From positions 1,275,495 through 1,339,494 of the forward strand of contig CM043803.1 in the NCBI GenBank assembly GCA_023974075.1: 64,000 nucleotides of DNA, written 5' to 3'. The DNA is from Chaenocephalus aceratus. Taxonomy: Eukaryota; Chordata; Actinopteri; Perciformes; Channichthyidae. Positions 36,401 to 48,400 of this stretch are shown piece by piece; within the stretch, counting starts at the first letter, position 1; every line of letters starts with the position of its first letter. Position numbers and translations under genes: made by a program. The notes below the pieces were generated by a model. It saw nothing but the letters and a program-made list of their open reading frames with translations, was not told the origin of the DNA and ran no database searches.

Positions 36401-39400
36401 ATATAGCTTCAGTATTGTCCAAAAAATATAAAAAAGGCATCAATAAGCCACACACACAATGTCCTGCTGTAAACAACAAGTTGTAAACAACAAGGAAATA
36501 CCACATTTGATTAGCATGATCCTTTATACTATAGTAATACATTTAATGTAACAAATTAAATAGAAAGAAATTAGGTGAAAATAAGGAAGTCTTTTAACAA
36601 AAATTATATTGTATTAAAAACCATTCACAGAGATTAATCTTCATATATTTCATCAGCAGGATTCTTTACTTACATTTTTCTTATATTTTTGTCTGCCATT
36701 TTTAGGTAAAGGCCCCAAAAAAGGAATAATTTCCCCTGTTTGATTAATGCTTTCTAAAAACGGTTACCAGCTGTTTAAATGAATAAAAAAGTGTGATTTT
36801 GACCAATGAACTGGACCTGTTGTTATTAAGAAAACATATACACTGTTACAATCCCATTTAAGTTCTTTCAGAAGACCCTTGAAAAACATATCGGAAAGTG
36901 CACACGTGCATAGTTATGTTGAAACAGGAAAGGGGACTTCCCCAAACTGTGGATGGACATGTGATAGTGTACTTTTGTCTAAAATAATAAAGGAGAAACA
37001 TACTTTTGCAAGCAAGCAAGCAAACAGGGTGGTAGTTTATCAATACATTATGATGCATCATCCTCCTTCTTTTTAAATTGCCTCCGTAATTATGTCCCTT
37101 CTGCCTCCTGATATTGTCCCTCAGCCTCACACCCGGATCTGTCTGCCTGTGCCTCTGTACCACTGCTTCGGCTCTGTTGGGGGGGGCTCTGTATGGCCGT
37201 CCATGGCGTCTCCGTGGTCTTTCCCTCTGCTGGGTACGATGGAAAGGCCAATTTAGCAGCTATGGAGAGTGAAAGGTAATGTCAGCAATCCGTGCCAGGT
37301 CCATTAATGTATTCTGGAGTCTTAAAAAGGATTATATGAAATTAGTAGGAGAGAAAGCTGTTTGATCTTTAATATCCTGTTACTGCCTGTGACAAAGGAT
37401 TTAATGTGCTTAAAATAATCCCCTTTCTTTCTCAAAACTGCTGTGAGAACCGGTTTTCAGACTTCTTTGGCTTACATTTAGGAATTATCCAACCGCAAAG
37501 TGCAAGCAGTTGTGCTCTAAAAATAATCTGCATATATTTTTTTTATTTGAAAGAAAATCAAATATCTGGAAAGCTGTATACTGAAAGGTTAGAGGGCTGG
37601 AGAAATATGCTTTGCTGTAGCTTGTGTTTGTTCCAGCTTGAGGTCACGTCTGCTGAGTCTGGTATGCATTAGTGTCGGATCTTCTTAACAGATGGAACAT
37701 TTCCTGAGGGAGATCAGATATCACATGTTTTTTAGTCATGTACAAAGAGAAGAGAATCAACAAGAATCACTTGTAGGCAAACTCTAGCTTTAAAGGTCCC
37801 CTATTATACTATTGTTCATCAATATATTACAGGTCTCAGATATATACAAAACATGTCTCTGAAGTGTTTGGCTCCAAACACCAAACAGATCATTGTAGCA
37901 TCCCATAATCCCCTCTGTTTCAGCCCTGTTTCAAAAGTGCTGATTTTCTGTCTGTTACTTTAGATGAAAATAAGGAGCCCCTCCCCACGCTCTCACTCAC
38001 AGGAGAACATATAAACACAACCATGAGCTGATGGACCCTTCACAGAAATGTGCTGAAATATGGCTCAGCTGCAAACTCAAAGTCTGAAAAGTGAACCCAA
38101 AGATGAAGTGCCTTGAACCTGCCTTCCTTGTAACGGCCAGTAGGTGTGACTCTACTTGTAGCATACAAAAGTTAGATTTTTATTTTAAAAAATGATCTTA
38201 CCTTTGTGATTAGCATGTTGCTAACGGCCTGATTTGTAAGGAAGAGGCGCTCTTCTTGTTTGCATCTTAGAACTTTACCAATTAACAGTTAGTTTTCACT
38301 TAATGAAAGTTAATTGTAACATTTTGGTTGAGTGGAAATGTCTTGTTTAGCATTTGGCTGTTCTGAACTCTACAGCGGTGCAGCTTCTGGTTCCAAAAAT
38401 CGTGATGGCCAAAAGGCCAAACGATGATTCAAAACGGACTTCCTTAAATCCTGTCCATTTATTCTGCTTGTGACAGGCTTATTATATTTCATTGCAAAGG
38501 CATGTTGAGTACCAGACATATCAATACATGCTACTGTAAATGCTTCATGCCAGTTTACTTTAACATCGGTGGTCAAATGAATTACTGATGAATATGTCCC
38601 TTTTTTGATATCCGCGCTTTCGTTCTTCATCTGTGATGGAATGTACTGTAGGGTGTATCAGAAAGCATGCAGTTTGGGGGTGTAACAGTTAGGCCCCCTC
38701 TTAATACACCACACATTGTGTACATAAAGCACAAAGAAATCTCCAGTATATTTGAATACTAACCTCCCTTTGGTCTTTAGCTATACACTTGCCAAGTGTG
38801 AGGTTGATCTAATGAATGGTTGTCAAACTGGACTTTTATTTAAGGCAGCCGTGCTGTTAAGATCGGCATGAAAGAGAAGAATAGGAAGAATATACCAAGA
38901 GCCCCAGTGACCCCCTGCCTTGTGTAAGCACTCAGTATTTGTCCAGCTGTGTTAGTGCTAAGCTCACCAGCTGCTGGATGGAGCTTCTAATTTAGGGTAA
39001 AGGTATGAGAGGAGTATCGATCTCCTTATATAACTCTTGGCATACAAGCGTTTTTTCCCAAATTGTCAAACTTTGCCTTTGACCTAAATCAAACACGAAA
39101 GATGAGAGCGTTCTGTTCTCACACACTGACTCTCTTTACTTTCACTCTGATGTGACTTAACATGTATATACCAAACTATGCAATATCAGTATATCCTATT
39201 TGCAATAATCGAACCATTTAATCCGTCTACCTTTCTCAGATTTTTACAGTTTTTTTCTTTTCTTTGTTATTTTATATATTGCTGTTAGCCTTTTTTAACT
39301 GATTGATTACTCTTCTTTGCTGCTATATCATGGCACATTTCCACTACTGGGGGAGTAATAAGGCTAACATATTTGATGTTATATTAAAATAAAGCATGAT

Positions 39401-42400
39401 GTTTTTATAGCAAGTTGAAATAAATTAGAAAGGAACAAATCATGGGGGCGACTGTGGCTGCGAGGTAGTGTGGTCGTCTATCAACCAGAAGGTTGCGGGT
39501 TCGATCCCAGCCCATGCAGTCAACATGTCGATGTATCCTTGGGCAAGTTACTTAACCCCGAGTTGTTCCCGATGGCATGGCCAACGGTGTGTGAATGTTA
39601 GGTCCTAGAGTAAGGTACACTACTCTGTGTGAATGGGTGAATGACATGTAGTATGTAAAGGGCTTTGAGGGGTCTTAAAGACTGGATAAAGCGCTATATA
39701 CACTGAACAAAAATATAAATGCAACACTTTTGTTTTTGCTTCCATTTTTCATGAGATGAACTCAAAGATCTAAAACATTTTCTATATACACAAAATAACC
39801 ATTTCTCTCAAATATTGTTCACAAATCTGAAAAAATCTGTGATAGTGAGCACTTCTCCTTTGCCGAGATAATCCATCCCACCTCACAGGTGTGGCATATC
39901 AAGATGCTGATTAGACAGCATGATTATTGCTAGGGTGTGCCTTAGACTGGCCACAATAAAAGGCCACGTTAAAATGTTCAGTTTTATCACGCAGCACAAT
40001 GCCACAGATGTCGCAAGTTTTGAGGGAGCGTGCAATTGGCATGCTGTCAGCAGGAATGTCCACCAGAGCTGTTACCCGTGAATTGAATGTTCATTTCTCT
40101 ACCATAAGCCGTCTCCAAAGGCGTTTCAGAGAATTTGGCAGTACATCCAACCGGCCTCACAACCGCAGACCACGTGTAACCACACCAGCCCAGGACCTCC
40201 ACATCCAGCATGTTCACCTCCAAGATCGTCTGAGACCAGCCACTCGGACAGCTGCTGCAACAATCGGTTTGCATAACCAAAGAATTTCTGCACAACTGTC
40301 AGAAACCGTCTCAGGGAAGCTCTTCTGCATGCTCGTCGTCCTCATCGGGGTCTCGACCTGACTCGGGTTCGTCGTCGTAACCGACTTGAGTGGGCAAATG
40401 CTCACATTCGATGGCGTCTGGCACGTTGGAGAGGTGTTCTCTTCACGGATGAATCCAGGTTTTCACTGTTCAGGGCAGATGGCAGACAGCGTGTGTGGCG
40501 TCGTGTGGGTGAGCGGTTTTCTGATGTCAATGTTGTGAATCGAGTGGCCCATGGTGGTGGTGGGGTTATGGTATGGGCAGGCGTATGTTACCTCATGTTG
40601 CAGCATGATAATGCACGGCCCCATGTTGCAAGGATCTGTACACAATTCCTGGAGGCTGAAAACATCCCAGTTCCTGCATGGCCAGCATACTCACCGGACA
40701 TGGCACCCATTGAGCATGTTTGGGATGCTCTGGATCGGCGTATACGACAGCGTGTTCCAGTTCCTGCCAATATCCAGCAACTTCGCAGCCATTGAAGAGG
40801 AGTGGACCAACATTCCACAGGCCACAATCAACAACCTGATCAACTCTATGCGAAGGAGATGTGTTGCACTGCGTGAGGCAAATGGTGGTCACACCAGATA
40901 CTGACTGGTTTTCGGACCCCCCCAGACCCCCCAATAAAGCAAAACTGCACGTTTCAGAGTGGCCTTTTATTGTGGCCAGCCTAAGGCACACCTGTGCAAT
41001 AATCATGCTGTCTAATCAGCATCTTGATATGCCACACCTGTGAGGTGGGATGGATTATCTCGACAAAGGAGAAGTGCTCACCATCACAGATTTTTTCAGA
41101 TTTGTGAACAATATTTGAGAGAAATGGTTATTTTGTGTATATAGAAAATGTTTTAGATCTCATGAAAAATGGGAGCAAAAACAAAAGTGTTGCATTGATA
41201 TTTTTGTTCAGTGTAAGTACAGTCCATTTACCATTTATCATAGCACGTTAGCACATTTTGTAAAGTGTCTCCTTAACATGAGGAAATCAGCCAGGAAAAC
41301 AGCCACAAACTCATTGAAGTTTGTGGCCTTGCCACTGTAAGAAGCCTTCTGACAGACGCTTTTCTGCTTGCTCTTGCCTCTGCTTACTTTTTTATGCTCT
41401 TTTTCTATTTTTCTTTTCTGAAAACTTCGAGCAGCGGCTCCTGGACATTAACCTATCACTGGGACAGTTATTCTTCGTAAATAGACGGAGGGTTTCAGCC
41501 ATATTTCAATATTTTTACGACGACCTCAGTCTTACAGTAGCGTGGCCTAGCAACAGCTAAAGCCTGGTACTGCATGCTATTTAGCTTAAGCTAGTTGGCA
41601 GCAAAATGCCTCCGTTCTCTACAGATGACTTCCACAAACTTCTACAGAAGATGGCCGTGTTGGAAATGAAAATGCAACTGTTGGAAGTTAACGTGGAAGT
41701 GAATGGACTAGGTTGGAATGACACCACTTTACCAGTGTTGCAAAAGAATGGACAAAGGCATGCTAACTCAAAGCTAGTTAGCAGCTACAAGGATTCCAAG
41801 GAACAGGAGGGCTGTGTACCGGGTAATAAATCTACAAGTGGTAGTCCTCCCTCGAACTCTCTGGGTGCAAATCATTTCCATGGGATTTGGGAGGACAAAC
41901 AACAGGCAGAGCTCAGCGCTCTGAAATCTGTGATGCGACCGGCTGGCCTGCATTGTTATCACCCAGGAAGAGCGCCTCTTCAACCCCTGTTCCTACTAGG
42001 AAACAGCCGTGGACAGCTGCTAAAGGGAGAACTACAAAAAAATCCTCCTAAACCACCAAGTGTGCCAATCCAGAACAGATACGCTCCGCTGACCGAGAAC
42101 CGGAGATCTCTTTCTGATGACCTGGATAACCCGTCCTCTTCACACAGCAGGGTAAGGACCAATAGCTACTCCAAAAGTAAAAGGCTAGAGGGAAAGCTAA
42201 TGACTGGGCCTGAAACTCTGATTGTGGGTGACTCTGCTGTAAGAGATGTAAAAGGTCTGTGTAGTAAGAACAACACCAAAGTACTCTGTTTTCCCAAGGA
42301 TGTGGTCTCTGACTTGGCTGAGAAGATCCTGCATATTGGGGCTGAACATCCGACTGTGAAGAATGTGGTACTGCACATTGGAACAAATGATGTTGTGAAA

Positions 42401-45400
42401 CAACAGTCAGAAATGCTGAAAGAAGACTTTAAATGTTTGTTGGAAACTGTCAGCTCTCTAAATGCAGAGGTGTTCATCAGTGGCCCTCTACCGCCAGTCA
42501 GAAGAGGAGTGGAGAGATTCAGCAGATTGTTTGCACTGAACACCTGGCTTTCAACTGTCTGTACTGACCACTCTGTTCATTTTATTGACAATTTTAACTT
42601 TTTCTGGGACCGCAGACATCTTTTCAAGGCAAATGGAGTTTGCCTGAACAAATCAGGAGTGAAATTGTTTATCTCTAACATATTCAACTGCCTACGTCAT
42701 CAATCTGTTCCCTTTGCCAAGGATAAGCAACAAGAGGAATCAAAACAAGAGAAAGACACAACGCATCGCTCAGAAAACCTTGAAAATCTATCACTGCACC
42801 CCCCATGAGGAGTGTCTTGATTATGGGAGACAAATGGAGGAGTCTCCACCGCCCTTCACCCCCCCTATCACCTCTGAGGATACTCTTCCTTCACCCCACA
42901 GCTCTCTCTACCCTCCATTCACCCTTTCACCCTCGACCACCCTCCTGGAGATCGCTGAACACACAAAGGAGATACAGAGGGTTGGCACCGATTCCTTCCT
43001 GGAGTTCAAAGACCAAACTAAGGCGATACGCAGGGTTGGCAGCATGTCCTTTACCCCCGCTCCTCAACGACGCCCACCAAAATCACTGCAGAGACGCGCA
43101 CCATTTCCCCCCATTTCCCCCCATTTCCCCACGTCAACCACCTCCCCCCCCCTGGCAGCATGTCCTCTACCCCCGCACAATCTCCCCCGTCTCCATCACT
43201 GTGCCTACGTCAACCACCTCCCCTCCCTTCAAGAAAGCATCTGCAGTCTCCGAAGCCTGATAAGGATGTGTGTGTACAAAACGCAACAAACTCTTACTGA
43301 TATGTACTGGGTCCAGGCTCAAGGGCGTATGGCACTCTCAACTCTTTCCAGGACATGCCGGGGCCCTGCCTGCCAGTAGCTTTGCCGATATCTGTGTTGA
43401 TAGGTAATAGATTAAGAGCGGTGAATCAGCTTAGAAACAGGAAGTGCTCAAACGTTCGTGTGAGTTTATCAAATTTAGCAGTGATTCCATGTCAGCCACA
43501 GCTTGTCACAAAACATCTTACTGATAGTGTATCTAACAAAACTTAAACTAGCTTTATCAAATGTCAGGTCTCTGGCAGGAAAAATATTTTTAATCAATGA
43601 TTTTATCACTGAGCACAATCTTGATTTTATGTTTTTAACGGAAACTTGGATTGAACAAAATAACAGTGCAGCTGTTCTTATCGAATCAACCCCTCCCAAC
43701 TTTAGTTTTATGAGTCAGGAAAGAATGCATAAGAGAGGAGGTGGAGTTGCTATTCTGTTCAATGATTCCCTTCAATGCAGGAAGACATCTTATGGGAACT
43801 TTGCTTCTTTTGAATATGTGGCCCTTCAGCTGAAATGCTCCTCTCGAGCTCTGTTCCTAAATATCTATAGGCCACCCAAATACTGTGCAAGCTTTTTTGA
43901 TGACTTTACTGAACTGCTGTCTATAGTGTGTATTGACTCTGACCGTCTAGTCATTGTTGGTGATTTTAACATCCATGTTGCCCACCCCCAGGACAGAGGG
44001 GCTAAAGAACTGTTTTGTGTTCTTGATAGCTATGGACTGACTCAGCATGTGACGGAGCCCACGCACAATAAGGGGCACACTCTGGACTTAATTATCTCAA
44101 AGGGTCTGAATATCTCTAAGGTTGTGGTGACTGATGTTGCACTCTCTGATCATTCCTGTGTGTTCTTTGAGAGCTCTATTTCTGTTCACACAAATGTTCA
44201 AAAAGAGGTAACCACAAAGCGATATTTAACTGAAAACACTAGGGAAATATTTACTCAGAATGTTTCTTCCACACTTGCCCCTGCTAACATCTCAGTAAAT
44301 GAGCTAGTAGATCATTTTAATTCAAAAATTAAAATTGTTATAGATGCCATTGCTCCAACTAAGGTAAAGGAAGTGACTGGGAAGAAAATATCTCCATGGA
44401 GAAAGGCCATGACCGTGAGAGCAGAAAAAAGAGAGTGTCGAAAAGCTGAACGTAGGTGGCGAAAAACAAATCTCCAGGTGCACTTTGAAATCTATAAAGA
44501 GAAACTTGGCCTTTATAATTTGGAATTGAAAAACGCACAACAGTCTTTCTTCTCTGACATCATTACCAAAAACAATGCACGTACCTTGTTTGCTACCGTC
44601 GACAGACTAACTAACCCCCCGGTGTCAGTAGCCTCTGAATTTCTATCCACCAGGGCATGCAATGATTTTACCTCCTTTTTTCACTGACAAAATTCAGAAA
44701 ATCAGACAAGCAGTCAGTGCCTCTGCATCAGGTACAGCAAATGTGTTGTCCCTATGTCCACCTAATATCAATTCAAACACCATGACACAATTCCATCAGA
44801 TTAATGATAAAAACCTAGAGGACATTATTCAACTTCTGAAATCCTCCTCCTGCTGCCTTGATATTATTCCAACAGGATTTTTCAAAGATCAATCAATCAA
44901 TCAATGTTTATTTATATAGCCCAATATCACAAATGTTACATTTGTCTCAGTGGTATTCACAGTGTGTACAGAATATCAGTATGACAATACGACACCCTCT
45001 GTCCTTGGACCCTCACATCGTACAAGGAAAAACTTCCGGAGAAAACCCACAGTTTAAAGGGGAAAATGGGAGAAACCTCAGGGAGAGCAACAGAGGAGGG
45101 ATCCCTCTCCCAGGACGGACAGACGTGCAATAGATGCCGTGTGTAAATTGAAAAGATAATACATTTGCAACATAGGTAGTCCAAATGTTTGGAAATGCAT
45201 GTGTGTATAATAGGAAGATGAATCCACAAGGATATCCATCCAGGACCTATGATCCAGGACCACAAAAAAGATTTTTTTCGTTGCATGGCCTCAGATCTAC
45301 TTCATATAGTAAACAAATCTCTTCACTCAGGTATTTTTCCACAGGCCCTGAAAACTGCAGTCATTAAACCGCTCTTAAAAAAGAATAATCTAGATGCTTC

Positions 45401-48400
45401 AGTAATGAACAATTACAGGCCCATATTAAACCTGCCATTTCTAGGTAAAATCATTGAAAAAGTTGTTTTTCAACAGTTGAGTAATTTCTTGCATTTAAAT
45501 AGTTGTTTCGATGTGTTCCAGTCAGGCTTTCGTCCAAACCACAGCACTGAGACTGCTCTTGTAAAGGTCTTCAATGACATCCACTTAAACACAGACAGTG
45601 GCAGAACTTCAGTGTTAGTATTATTAGATCTCAGTGCTGCGTTTGACACGGTTGACCACAACATATTACTCGACCGACTAGAAAACTGGGTGGGACTTTC
45701 GAAAACAGTTCTAAATAGGTTTGAATCCTACTTAAAGGACAGAAACAACTTTGTTTCTATAGGTAAATACACATCTGAGTTGACAAATATGACATGTGGG
45801 GTACCTCAAGGCTCCATCTTGGGGCCTCTTCTCTTTAACATCTACATGCCACCACTGGCTCAGATAATGAAAAACAACAAAATAAGTTACCATAGCTATG
45901 CGGATGACAAACAAATTTACGTAACAATTTCACCAGGAGACTATGCTCCAATTCAAACACTGAGTCAGTGCATTGAACAAATCAATGACTGGATGTGTCA
46001 GAACTTTCTCCAATTAAACAAAGATAAAACTGAGGTAATGGTTTTTGGAGCCAAGGCAGAACGTATAAAAGTTAGCGCTGAGCTTCAGTCTGCAATGTTC
46101 AAAACAACAGATAAAGCCAGAAATCTAGGTGTAGTCATGGACTCTGACCTGAGTTTCAACAGTCACATTAAAATAGTTACTAAATCAGCCTACTATCACC
46201 TAAAGAACATATCTAGGATTAAAAGACTAATGTCACAGCAGGATTTGGAAAAACTTGTCCATGCTTTTATCTTCAGTAGACTGGACTACTGCAATGGTGT
46301 CTTCACAGGTCTCACTAAAGAATCTATTAGAAAGCTGCAGCTGATTCAGAACGCCGCTGCTCGAGTCCTCACTGACACTAAGAAAGTGGATCACATCACT
46401 CCAGTTCTGAAGTCTTTACACTGGCTTCCTGTGTGTCAAAGAATAGATTTCAAAATACTGCTGCTGGTTTATAAAGCTTTGAATGGTTTAGGCCCAAAAT
46501 AAATTTGTGACCTACTGCTAAATTATGAACCATCCAGATCTCTCAGGTCTTCGGGGACTGGTCAGCTTTCTGTCCCCAGAGTCAGAACTAAACATGGAGA
46601 AGCAGCGTTCAGTTATTATGCTCCAAATATCTGGAACAAACTCCCAGAAACCTGCAGGTCCGCTGCAACTCTTACTACTTTTAAATCCAGACTAAAGACT
46701 TTTATTTTTGCCCATTGAACTATTCACATCTTAAACTGCACTGTAACTTTTATCCATGTATTTTTTCTTTTAATGTTTCTTTTATTATCTTTTCTTTTTA
46801 ATGACTGATTTTAAATGCCATTTTCTTAATGTCTTTCGTTTTTTGTAAAGCACTTTGAATTGCCTTGTGTTGAAAGGTGCTATATAAATAAACTTGCCTT
46901 GCCTTGTAATGCTGGATTTATTATCTCAAATAAATGTCTTTTATTTGTATTTGTATTTGTCCTCACAGGTGCACATTCATCTACGGCACCCCCACCATGT
47001 ATGTTGACATGATTTTTCAGCCAGACTTGGCTAAATATGACTTGTCATCCATTGAGGCAGGTAAGGAAAATGTTGATATTCTGCTTGTAAAAGAAGTGAC
47101 CGTTTGAGGATTCATTGCCTTTTCCCTGCCAATATCTAGTATTCATTTGAGAATATTGAAAAAAGTGATTGCTGTGGATTTAACATGCTTTTCTATTTGT
47201 TATCTAGGCATCATGGCTGGCTCCCCTTGTCCTCAAGAACTTGTGAAGAAGGTCATTTCTGTGATGAACATCAAGGAAATTACAGTAAGTCAAAGTACAA
47301 CTATTACAAATAATAAAAAGTACAACCATTACAAATAATAGTACAACTATTACAAATAATAGTATTTTTAAATTGTTATTATAGATAATATAAATCAAAA
47401 CAACTGTGATCAGAAATTCAGTTTAAGTTCCCAAAAACTATTCAGCTTTCACACACTAGGGAGAGACAAATCATTAAGAAAAGCCCATTAGATTGAGCAA
47501 AAGTATGAATATAGGTAAGTCCTGTTAGACATCTTAAAAATAAGTGTATATTTAAGACAAACAGAAGGCATGATTTGGTAAAAGGTTTATTGGATGGTTA
47601 CCCTTCCAAAAGTCAAGGAACTGTGAAGATATTGAATACACATTAGGCTATAATGCATAAAGGCAACAGTCGGTAACATATTGCAGGAAATTATTTACTT
47701 TTTCTTACACTTTAAATAAAGGTAAAGTGTATATATATTATATTTCTGCTTTATAGTAAACACAAAATAACACAACGCAATCATCTTTTCGGATTAACTT
47801 TTTGTTGTCTACATTCTTAGCCGTGCCAAATACAAACTATATACAGTTTTAGTCTATTTGGGGTAATACAAAACCATCATACAGGGAAGATGGCACTAAG
47901 AGAAAGAGAAAATATGATAATTGTGTCCTGTGATTCACACTATAATTCTATCCACATATTTCACACTTAAACCTCTTTAAGAAATAAGTATTCTTTATCT
48001 CTTTTTTATTTATTTTTTGGTCACTTTTACAAAGTATTGTTAATGTTCCCAGGCAATGTGGGTTTAAAAATAAAATCATAAAGTAGAAAAGAGGATAACC
48101 AATTGTTGATACCTGTTTGAGTGACACTAAGGTATTTCTCTGCCTCCTAATCTTTTGTGGAGCCAAGGGTAAAAACAGGTAACCGCCAAAATAACCGACC
48201 CAGTCTCACGGCATTTCGTGTTGTAGTCACGACATTTATTTAATCTATTGATTCGTGTTCATCAACACGACTTTCGCATTTCTTTCGTGTCATACAGAAC
48301 GATTTTAAAAGCAATGTATTTCTATTGGTATTATGTTTCGTGCCTGCACCACGTCTTTTTGTCCGGGCGGGTCTTGGAAGACCAGAAGCTGTGTGGTTCA

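Larger units (their letters stand above)
39443..41238 (+). mobile_element. tRNA-derived SINE interrupted by a Tc1 element
   Basis: The head GGGGGCGACTGTGGCTGCGA has a pol III A box region, and GGTTCGATCCC (~39498-39508) is a B box. The body (GTGTGTGAATG, then ACTGGATAAAGCGCTATATA) is of a familiar fish SINE kind. It breaks off at 39700 and resumes at 41214 (TAAGTACAGTCCATTTACCA). The SINE proper is therefore about 39443-39700 plus 41216-41238, with the TA at 39699-39700 / 41214-41215 duplicated by the insertion. Confidence 0.8.
41300..46906 (+). mobile_element. Nearly full-length L2/CR1-clade LINE in acsf2 intron 8
   Basis: A non-LTR retrotransposon in the same direction as acsf2: ORF1 with an esterase-like domain, then endonuclease and reverse transcriptase, then a 3' tail ending GTGCTATATAAATAAACTTG, CCTTGCCTTG. 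The 5' limit is approximate (after the SINE end at 41238). The second ORF is broken by a frameshift near 44670, a 383-bp insertion and a nonsense codon at 46500. It ends ~62 bp before acsf2 exon 9 and brings an AATAAA (46887-46892) in the sense direction. Confidence 0.9.

Noticed and set aside
37790..37900. Complete TTAA-type MITE in acsf2 intron 8
   Set aside because: Only a left terminus-like sequence is present; no inverted right end within reach.
42805..43379. Two Pro-rich open frames between LINE ORF1 and the endonuclease
   Set aside because: They are linker or degraded parts of the LINE, overlap each other, and have no domain of their own.
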